Positions 58,114-64,000 of a DNA stretch of 64,000 bases are shown one piece after another. Position numbers and translations under genes: made by a program. The number at the start of each line of letters is the position of its first letter. The stretch's first letter is position 1. The stretch spans positions 1,644,200-1,708,199 of the forward strand of contig NZ_SODU01000003.1 of NCBI RefSeq assembly GCF_004366075.1. Direction: 5' to 3'. Origin of the DNA: Kribbella pratensis (GTDB lineage Bacteria; Actinomycetota; Actinomycetes; Propionibacteriales; Kribbellaceae). Under the pieces are notes generated by a model that had not been told where the DNA came from, did no database searches, and worked only from the letters and a program-made list of their open reading frames with translations.

Positions 58114-58380
58114 TCAGCGGTTCGGGGCTGTGCCTCCTTGGGGGAATCCACCGCCGGGCCCACCGAACTGACCCTGCTGATTGCTCGTGCCGTCCCACGA
58201 GTGGCCGACTGCCATGCCGCCGAGGAAGGCCAGTACGGCGAGGATCGAACCGGCGCCGGCGAGCATCAGATTGCTTGGGCGCCCACCAGGCTGCGCGACC
58301 TCCGGCTGCTGGGCCGGCGGGTTGTTCTGGGCAGCATGTGCCGCCTGGAACTGGGCTTCCGCGGACTGTGTCATCTTCAT
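58114..58380 (-). CDS. Small single-TM protein with Gly/Gln-rich tail
   Basis: 88 aa. A cytosolic Gln/Ala/Pro-rich N-terminus is followed by one TM (NLMLAGAGSILAVLAFLGGMAVG, about 37-59) and an external tail rich in Gly and Gln (NQQGQFGGPGGGFPQGG). The ATG overlaps the glycosyltransferase stop (ATGA). The tail composition resembles the Gly-rich insertion in that enzyme, so it could be a partner subunit. Confidence 0.75.
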   Translation of the reverse strand: MKMTQSAEAQFQAAHAAQNNPPAQQPEVAQPGGRPSNLMLAGAGSILAVLAFLGGMAVGHSWDGTSNQQGQFGGPGGGFPQGGTAPNR

Positions 58381-60383
58381 GCTCCTGTTCCGGTGGAGAG
58401 GTCGTAGACGGTGGTGCTGCCGACGGTCTGGGACTGGAAGTTCTCGCTGACCCAGGTAGCGATCTCACTCGAGGTGGCGTTGCGGCCGCCCATCATCCCG
58501 CCGCCACCACTTCCGACGAAGTAGTGAATCTTGCCCTGAGCAACCAGTTCCTTGAACTCGTCGAGCGACGGCGCCGGGTCGGTCCCGTTGAACCCGCCGA
58601 TCGCCATGATCGGTTCGCCGGACGCGATCTGAAGCGGTGCCGCACCGTTCGCGGTGACTGCCGCCGCGGCCCAGGTGTATCCCTTCGCGCCCTGCTGCAG
58701 CAGCGTCACCAGTTCGCTGGAGACTCCACTGATCCCGCCACCACCAAGGAACCCGCCCATACCGCCACCACCAGGACCAGCCTGTTGCGTAGTACCGGTG
58801 CCCGGCTGCTGCGTCGTACCGGTGCCGGTCTGGCCGGGCGGCATACCCATCCGGCCGCCGCCGAAGCCACCGCGCAGGCCGCCCATGCCACCGGCACCCG
58901 AGGGGCCGGCGGAAGGTAGTGCACCGGCGTGCGCCGCACTGATCGTCTCGACGGAGTACGCCGTCGGTCCGGCCAGCGCACTCACCGCGAGCAGTGTCGC
59001 CGCGAACAGCCCGGCCCGCCGAGCCGCCGTACGGTGCAACTTCAACTCAGGCAGGACCATCAGCACCCCGGCTGCCACCACACCGGTGGCCAGAACCACC
59101 CAGCGCAGCCACGGCTGCCACGTCGGTGTCTGGTTCAGCAGCGCGAAGCTCCACCCAGCCGTCAGCAGGATCCCGCCGGCCAACGTGGTCCGCGGCAACC
59201 ATTCCGTACGTCGCTTCCAGAGCACCGCCATCGCCGCACCGATCAGCGCACCGATCGCCGGTGCCAGCGCGATCATGTAGTAGCTGTGGATGATGCCCTG
59301 CATGTAGCTGAACACCAACCCGGTGACGACCAGCCAGCCACCCCAGAGCAGTGCGAATGCCCGCTTCCGATCGGTCCGCGGGGCCTTGCCCGAAGCAACG
59401 ACCAGCACGATCGTCGCGAGCAGAGCCGCCGGCAGCAGCCATGCGATCTGCGACGCGAACTCACCGCCGAACAGGCGCTGGACACCAGCCGCCCCACCCC
59501 AACCGGGGTTGCCTGCCCCGCCACCGACCGAACCGGTCTCGTTGCCGCTCAACCGGCCGAGTCCGTTGTAGCCGAGGGTCAACTCGAGAATGCTGTTCGT
59601 CGACGACCCGCCGATGTACGGTCGCGCCGACGCCGGAATCAGCTCGACGATCGCGACCCACCAGCCGGCGCTCACGATCAGCGAAACAGTCGCCAGCACC
59701 AGGTGCATGAGACGCTTCCCCAGCGCCGGCTTCCCCGCGACCAGGTACGCGATCCCGAATGCCGGCAGGATCAGGAACGCCTGCAGCATCTTCGTCAGGA
59801 ACCCGAACCCGACCAGCGCACCGGCCAGGATCATCCATCGCGCCGAGTGCTTCACAGAGTCGATCGCCCGTGTCACGGCCCACGCACCGGCGCAGAGCAG
59901 CAGGATCAACAGCGCGTCCGGGTTGTTGAACCGGAACATCAGGACTGCGACCGGCGTCACCGCGAGGATCGCTCCGGCGAGCAGGCCGGCGTTCGCGGAG
60001 AACCAGCGCCGTACGGCGACGTACACGAAGCCGACGCTCGCGACGCCCATCAGCGCCTCGGGTACCAGCATGCTCCAGGTGTTGAAGCCGAAGATCCGCC
60101 CCGACAGCCCCATCACCCACAGCGAGGCGGGGGTCTTGTCGACGGTGATGAAGCTGGAGGAGTCGAGCGACCCGAACAACCAGGCCTTCCAGCTCGTCGA
60201 CCCGGCCTGCACCGCGGCGGCGTAGTACTCGTTCGCGTAGCCGTTCTTGGACAGGCCCCACAGGTACGCGATCGCGGTCAGCACCAGCAGCCCGCCGTAC
60301 AGGACCTTGTCCTTCCCGAGCGTGTACTGCGTTGTGATCGCCCGAGGTCTTGTCGCCTCGACGGGATCGGTGAGGGTTGCCAT
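58377..60383 (-). CDS. GT39/ArnT-type membrane glycosyltransferase (YkcB-like)
   Basis: 668 aa. About twelve TM helices carry the GT-C fold: the first extracellular loop has NEYYAAAVQAGSTSWKAWLFGSLDSSSFITVDKTPASLWVMGLSGRIFG with the acidic catalytic Asp/Glu region and VDKTP motif seen in YkcB-like enzymes. After the last TM there is a Gly/Met/Pro-rich linker (GGMGGLRGGFGGGRMGMPPGQ, about 500-570) and a soluble C-terminal domain (VTANGAAPLQIASGEPIMAIGGFNGTDPAPSLDEFKELVAQGKIHYFVG). It should transfer a sugar from a polyprenyl-phosphate donor to an exported acceptor. Confidence 0.88.
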   Translation of the reverse strand: MATLTDPVEATRPRAITTQYTLGKDKVLYGGLLVLTAIAYLWGLSKNGYANEYYAAAVQAGSTSWKAWLFGSLDSSSFITVDKTPASLWVMGLSGRIFGFNTWSMLVPEALMGVASVGFVYVAVRRWFSANAGLLAGAILAVTPVAVLMFRFNNPDALLILLLCAGAWAVTRAIDSVKHSARWMILAGALVGFGFLTKMLQAFLILPAFGIAYLVAGKPALGKRLMHLVLATVSLIVSAGWWVAIVELIPASARPYIGGSSTNSILELTLGYNGLGRLSGNETGSVGGGAGNPGWGGAAGVQRLFGGEFASQIAWLLPAALLATIVLVVASGKAPRTDRKRAFALLWGGWLVVTGLVFSYMQGIIHSYYMIALAPAIGALIGAAMAVLWKRRTEWLPRTTLAGGILLTAGWSFALLNQTPTWQPWLRWVVLATGVVAAGVLMVLPELKLHRTAARRAGLFAATLLAVSALAGPTAYSVETISAAHAGALPSAGPSGAGGMGGLRGGFGGGRMGMPPGQTGTGTTQQPGTGTTQQAGPGGGGMGGFLGGGGISGVSSELVTLLQQGAKGYTWAAAAVTANGAAPLQIASGEPIMAIGGFNGTDPAPSLDEFKELVAQGKIHYFVGSGGGGMMGGRNATSSEIATWVSENFQSQTVGSTTVYDLSTGTGA

Positions 60384-60384
60384 A

Positions 60385-61614
60385 TCAATTGCTCCGGGTG
60401 TTTTCGAGAACCGCTGGGGGTTCGAAGGCGGGCAAGGTAGGTGCGTCGTCGTCGAAGACCCAGGCCTGGAAGAGGCTGAACCGGACGACGGTGGCGGCCA
60501 GGTTCGCGATGGTCAGGACGGTGATCTCGACCGCTTGGTGCGGCGCAGAAACCCCGTCGTACATGGCGTGCAACAGCCAGAGCGACGCCGCGGTCAGGCT
60601 CCAGCCGATCCCGAAGGTGACCAGACCGCGCAGGTGATGCCGCCAGCGGCCTTCGATCCCGCGCACCCCGAACGTGATCCGCCGGTTGAGCGCGGTGTTG
60701 CCGACCGCGGTGATCAGCAGTGCCAGCAGGTTCGCGACCTGGGCCGGCATGCCCTGGCGCAGCACGAGATACAGCAGCGCGTACGCCGCCGTACTCAGCA
60801 CCCCGACCGCGCAGAACCGCAGCACCCGCGCGGCCAACGCCGTACGCGGATCGAGAATGCGCGGCCGGCCGTACTTCTGCCGGATGGCCTCCAGGTCGAC
60901 GCGGTTGTGCATCAGCCGGGCGATCCCCCGCAGGTCCTCGCCCACCGTCTTCGCGATCGCGACCCGGGAGTCCAGGTCGTCGACCCAGTCCACCGGTACT
61001 TCGTGGATCCGCAGCCCGGCCTGCTCCGCGAGCACCAGCAGCTCGGTGTCGAAGAACCAGCTGGTGTCCTCCACCAGCGGCAGCAGCTCGCGCGCCACGT
61101 CGGCGCGGATCGCCTTGAACCCGCACTGCGCGTCGGAGAAGTGCGCATTCAACGTTGCCCGTAGCAACAGGTTGTACGAGCGCGAGATGAACTCCCGCTT
61201 CGGCCTCCGGACCACCCGGGAGCTCTTCGCCAACCGGGTGCCGATGGCAACGTCACTGTGCCCGGCGAGCAGCGGCGCGACCAGCGGCAGCAGCGCGTTC
61301 AGGTTGGTGGACAGGTCGACGTCCATGTAGGCGAGCACCTCGGCGGTGCTGGCGGACCAGACCTGCTTCAGCGCGCGGCCGCGCCCGGACTGCTCGAGCC
61401 GGACCACCCGGACCCCGGGCAGCTCGGCGGCGAGCAGCGTACCGATCTCATAGGTCGCGTCCGTACTTCCGTTGTCCGCGATGCAGACCTCGGCCGGAAA
61501 CGGGAAAGCGGTGTCGAGGAACTCCCGCAACCGTCTGATGTTCGGTCCGAGGTCGTGTTCCTCGTTCTTGACGGGTACGACGATCTCGACCCGAGGATGA
61601 CCTGGAATCTGCAT
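60385..61614 (-). CDS. Polyprenyl-phosphate glycosyltransferase (GT2) fused to GtrA domain (YkcC-like)
   Basis: 409 aa. The N-terminal GT2 domain resembles dolichyl-phosphate mannosyltransferase: RVEIVVPVKNEEHDLGPNIRRL, the Asp in CIADNGSTDAT, YMDVDLSTNLNALLPLV (DxD-type) and DAQCGFKAIRADVARELL. From about residue 265 a four-TM GtrA domain follows (LRFCAVGVLSTAAYALLYLVLRQGMPAQVANLLALLITAVGNTALNRRITFG). It makes and probably flips a polyprenyl-phospho-sugar for the downstream GT39 enzyme, whose ATG follows after one base. Confidence 0.92.
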   Translation of the reverse strand: MQIPGHPRVEIVVPVKNEEHDLGPNIRRLREFLDTAFPFPAEVCIADNGSTDATYEIGTLLAAELPGVRVVRLEQSGRGRALKQVWSASTAEVLAYMDVDLSTNLNALLPLVAPLLAGHSDVAIGTRLAKSSRVVRRPKREFISRSYNLLLRATLNAHFSDAQCGFKAIRADVARELLPLVEDTSWFFDTELLVLAEQAGLRIHEVPVDWVDDLDSRVAIAKTVGEDLRGIARLMHNRVDLEAIRQKYGRPRILDPRTALAARVLRFCAVGVLSTAAYALLYLVLRQGMPAQVANLLALLITAVGNTALNRRITFGVRGIEGRWRHHLRGLVTFGIGWSLTAASLWLLHAMYDGVSAPHQAVEITVLTIANLAATVVRFSLFQAWVFDDDAPTLPAFEPPAVLENTRSN

Positions 61615-61615
61615 G

Positions 61616-61635
61616 TCACCGATGCTGGTCGGTGA
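61616..61635. promoter_or_regulatory. Inverted repeat directly before the GT2-GtrA start
   Basis: TCACCGA-N6-TCGGTGA is perfect with 7-bp arms and ends one base before the ATG. No separate Shine-Dalgarno is visible, so it is either an operator or a hairpin that hides the initiation region. Confidence 0.5.
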
Positions 61636-61677
61636 ACCTGAGTCAGCCCCTGTGCGTGGCTGGCAGTTCCCTGGGAC

Positions 61678-62070
61678 CTACCGGGTGCGACGGAGCCAGA
61701 GCAGCCCCAGTACTGGCAGCACCAGCGGTACGAAGCCGTACCCCTGCCCGAAGTGCGACCACACGGTCGCGTCCGGGAAGTCGTCGGGTACGGCGTAGCT
61801 GAAGGCGCCGATCGCGATCACGCCGGCCAGCTCGATCGCGATCGCGGCCGTGGCGACCTTGCGCGACACCACGGTCGCCTTCGCCAGCGCGAACGTCGCG
61901 GCGCAATAGATGACCGCGGCAACGGCCGACAACAGGTACGCGATCGGGGCGTCGCCGAACTTGGTCGCGATCTGTACGCCGGCCCGTGCGGTCGCGGCGA
62001 GCGCGAACACGCCGTACACCGCGATCAGGATCCGTCCGGGCCCGTGCTTCGTGGCCGCCGGATCGGTCAT
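61678..62070 (-). CDS. Small integral membrane protein (hypothetical)
   Basis: 130 aa with four TM helices (ILIAVYGVFALAATARAGVQIA; PIAYLLSAVAAVIYCAATFALA; VATAAIAIELAGVIAIGAFSY; YGFVPLVLPVLGLLWL). The aromatic GQGYGFVPLVLP stretch is typical of small actinobacterial membrane proteins found near purB. Start one base after the stop of the preceding membrane gene. Function unknown. Confidence 0.8.
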   Translation of the reverse strand: MTDPAATKHGPGRILIAVYGVFALAATARAGVQIATKFGDAPIAYLLSAVAAVIYCAATFALAKATVVSRKVATAAIAIELAGVIAIGAFSYAVPDDFPDATVWSHFGQGYGFVPLVLPVLGLLWLRRTR

Positions 62071-62071
62071 G

Positions 62072-62428
62072 TCAGACCGCCCAGAGGTCGTGCAGCCGTA
62101 GCTCGAGGATCGGGATCACCAGACACGCGATGGCCAGCGCTCCGGCACCCCAGCGGCTGCTCTCGGCCAGCGCCCAGAACGCCCCGATCGGCAGGATGAT
62201 CAGCGACCCGATCAGGTACCCGATGAAGAACGGCCCGGACACGTCACGGTCGGTCCCGGCGTACTGCACGATCCCGATGACCAACTGCGCGATCAGCCCG
62301 ACCTCGACAACTCCGACCGCGCCCAGCACGGTCCAGTCGATCCGCTTGTCCCGCGCCGCCAGTACAACGGCGTACACCATCGCAAGCAGCGCCAACGCGA
62401 CAAGAAACCAGGTGAGCGGTGCGAACAC
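62072..62428 (-). CDS. Small integral membrane protein (hypothetical)
   Basis: 118 aa from a GTG four bases... after the purB stop (three-base gap). Four TM helices (APLTWFLVALALLAMVYAVVLA; WTVLGAVGVVEVGLIAQLVIGI; GPFFIGYLIGSLIILPIGAFWAL; AGALAIACLVIPILELRL). It is co-transcribed with purB and the next membrane gene. No function recognised. Confidence 0.8.
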   Translation of the reverse strand: MFAPLTWFLVALALLAMVYAVVLAARDKRIDWTVLGAVGVVEVGLIAQLVIGIVQYAGTDRDVSGPFFIGYLIGSLIILPIGAFWALAESSRWGAGALAIACLVIPILELRLHDLWAV

Positions 62429-62431
62429 GAG

Positions 62432-63859
62432 TTAGAGGATGTCACCCGGGGTGTAGGCGGCTGCTTCCGGGTGGCGCTTGGCGAGTTCGTCGATCTTGGC
62501 GACGACCGCGGCGACCTGGGCGACGGCCGCGCCGGTGAAGGACAGTGGTTCGCCGACGATGCCGACGATCTGCTCCTCGGTGAGGCCGAGGCGGCCGTCG
62601 GCGCCGAGGCGGTGGAACAGGTCGTTCGCGGGCAGGCCCTTGCGCAGGTCGAGCGCGGTGGCGACCGCGTGCTCCTTGATCACCTCGTGCGCAGTCTCCC
62701 GGCCGACGCCGTTCTTCACCGCGGCCATCAGCACCTTGGTCGTGGTCAGGAACGGCAGGTACCGCTCGAGCTCACGCGACACGACGGCCGGGTAGACCCC
62801 GAACTCGTCCAGCACGGTCAGGAACGTCTCGAACAACCCGTCGAGCGCGAAGAACGCGTCCGGCAACGCAACCCGCCGTACGACGGAACAGAAGACGTCG
62901 CCCTCGTTCCACTGGTTGCCGGCCAGCTCGCCCGCCATCGACGCGTACCCACGGAGGATCACCGCGAGACCGTTGACCCGCTCGCAGGACCGGGTGTTCA
63001 TCTTGTGCGGCATCGCCGAGGAGCCGACCTGGCCCTCCTTGAAGCCTTCGGTGACCAGCTCGTGCCCGGCCATCAGCCGGATCGTGGTCGCCAGGCTCGA
63101 CGGCCCCGCGGCCAGCTGCACCAGCGCGGACACGACCTCGTAGTCGAGCGACCGCGGGTACACCTGGCCGACGCTCGTCAGCGTGTGGCTGAACCCGAGG
63201 TGCTGGGCGATGTCCTGCTCCAGCTCCTCCAGCTTGGCCGGGTCGCCGCCGAACAGGTCCAGCATGTCCTGCGACGTACCCACCGGGCCCTTGATGCCGC
63301 GCAGCGGGTACCGCTCGATCAGCTCCTCGATCCGGGCGACCGCGACCAGCAGCTCGTCGGCGGCCGACGCGAACCGCTTGCCCAGCGTGGTCGCCTGCGC
63401 GGCCACGTTGTGGGAGCGGCCGGTAAGCACCAGCGCCGCGTGGTCGGCCGCCAGCTGGCCCAGCCGTACGGCGGTCGCCACCGCACGGTCCCGGACCAGT
63501 TCCAGGCCGGCGCGGATCTGGAGCTGCTCCACGTTCTCGGTCAGGTCACGACTCGTCATCCCCTTGTGGATGTGTTCGTGCCCGGCGAGAGCGCTGAACT
63601 CCTCGATCCGCGCCTTCACGTCATGTCGCGTGACCCGCTCGCGGTCCGCGATCGACGCCAGGTCGACCTGGTCGACCACTCGTTCGTAGTCCTCGACGAC
63701 CCCGTCCGGAACCTCGACCCCGAGCCGGCTCTGGGCCTTCAGTACGGCGACCCAGAGCTTCCGCTCGAGCACGATCTTGTGCTCCGGTGACCACAGCTCC
63801 GCCATCGACAGACTGGCGTAGCGCGCGGCGAGAACGTTGGGGATCCGGGGTTTGGTCAC
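62432..63859 (-). CDS. purB: Adenylosuccinate lyase PurB
   Basis: 475 aa. The fumarase/aspartase-type signature GSSAMPHKMNTRSCE contains the catalytic Ser loop; HEHIHKGMTSRDLTENVEQLQ and TGRSHNVAAQATTLGKRFA carry the catalytic His residues. It acts twice in purine synthesis, on SAICAR and on adenylosuccinate. I choose GTG 63859 (MTKPRIPNVLAARYAS), because GGGAGA lies ten bases before it, whereas the same site touches ATG 63868. Two small membrane genes follow in the operon. Confidence 0.96.
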   Translation of the reverse strand: MTKPRIPNVLAARYASLSMAELWSPEHKIVLERKLWVAVLKAQSRLGVEVPDGVVEDYERVVDQVDLASIADRERVTRHDVKARIEEFSALAGHEHIHKGMTSRDLTENVEQLQIRAGLELVRDRAVATAVRLGQLAADHAALVLTGRSHNVAAQATTLGKRFASAADELLVAVARIEELIERYPLRGIKGPVGTSQDMLDLFGGDPAKLEELEQDIAQHLGFSHTLTSVGQVYPRSLDYEVVSALVQLAAGPSSLATTIRLMAGHELVTEGFKEGQVGSSAMPHKMNTRSCERVNGLAVILRGYASMAGELAGNQWNEGDVFCSVVRRVALPDAFFALDGLFETFLTVLDEFGVYPAVVSRELERYLPFLTTTKVLMAAVKNGVGRETAHEVIKEHAVATALDLRKGLPANDLFHRLGADGRLGLTEEQIVGIVGEPLSFTGAAVAQVAAVVAKIDELAKRHPEAAAYTPGDIL

Positions 63860-63881
63860 GAACCCCATTCTCCCAGACGGC

Positions 63882-64000
63882 TCAGAGGTCGCGCGGAGCG
63901 GTGGTGCCGTCGCGAGCGTCGTCCCGCGGAGTGCTGGGCAAGGCGGAGGAGGGAGGCAGGACGGAGTCCTGTCGACCGACGACAACGCCGCCCAGTGCCC
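63882..64000 (-). CDS. Possible C-terminus of a further gene upstream of purB
   Basis: A frame open from the right edge to a TGA at 63882-63884 encodes 39 residues beginning ALGGVVVGRQ and ending TTAPRDL. The hydrophobic start and the Pro/Ser/Asp-rich end would suit the tail of a membrane or other protein, but the stretch is too short to name. It may also be non-coding. Confidence 0.35.
   Translation of the reverse strand, partial: ALGGVVVGRQDSVLPPSSALPSTPRDDARDGTTAPRDL

Noticed and set aside
1..64000. tRNA, rRNA, CRISPR, prophage or IS elements
   Set aside because: No cloverleaf or rRNA-like sequence, no regularly spaced repeats, no transposase, integrase or phage structural genes were recognised.

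Overview
The window is high-GC actinobacterial chromosome: dense GC-rich codons, many GTG starts, tandem genes joined by ATGA or TGATG overlaps, TAT and lipoprotein signals, sigma/anti-sigma and Ser/Thr kinase modules, and a purS-purQ-purL cluster with purC and purB nearby. The style (several ABC sugar importers, plant-polysaccharide hydrolases, many one-component regulators) suggests a soil actinobacterium of the Kribbella/Nocardioides group; this is an inference from style, not a database match. I see no tRNA, rRNA, CRISPR array, prophage or insertion sequence.

Layout. 1-4.2 kb: sugar-acid dehydratase genes (FAH family, tandem UxaA family) divergent from a GntR/FadR-type regulator across a palindrome. 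4.2-6.2 kb: a ParB-like small protein, a VOC protein and a Gfo/Idh/MocA oxidoreductase. 6.3-11.0 kb: one operon read right to left with inositol-monophosphatase-like enzyme, a 27-aa ORF, two Ugp-like permeases, a binding lipoprotein and a glycerophosphodiesterase, closed by a perfect hairpin. 11.1-17.1 kb: an MgtC protein and a DeoR-controlled operon with two FGGY kinases, a histidine phosphatase and a 2-hydroxyacid dehydrogenase. 17.1-18.7 kb: small secreted or hypothetical proteins and a cluster of DnaA boxes.

18.8-25.7 kb: a secreted GH43 glycosidase, then a sugar ABC transporter followed by three tandem copies of a secreted bulb-type lectin gene. 25.9-32.7 kb: two paralogous secreted proteins, an ArsR regulator with an MFS exporter, an EEP-family enzyme, an alpha/beta hydrolase and a Ser/Thr kinase. 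32.8-37.3 kb: a sigma factor and dhaK-dhaL-dhaM, where DhaM is fused to HPr and a complete Enzyme I. 37.3-45.7 kb: cupin, GNAT, a winged-helix membrane protein, an ECF sigma with a membrane partner, GH127 beta-L-arabinofuranosidase with its LacI regulator, a DUF1707 protein and a third secreted paralogue.

45.8-51.0 kb: purS-purQ-(681-aa membrane protein)-purL. 51.1-55 kb: a PadR-controlled ABC export system, a CDP-alcohol phosphatidyltransferase whose start lies in a long hairpin, and a membrane protein. 55-64 kb: purC, an FAD monooxygenase with TetR regulator, a YkcB/YkcC-like lipid-linked glycosyltransferase operon, two small membrane proteins and purB.

The most unusual items are the DnaA-box cluster at 17.6 kb, the triplicated lectins behind a sugar importer, the two-copy dispersed hairpin, the doubly coupled 27-aa ORF, the DhaM-HPr-full-length EI fusion, the paired-kinase operon and the membrane protein between purQ and purL.
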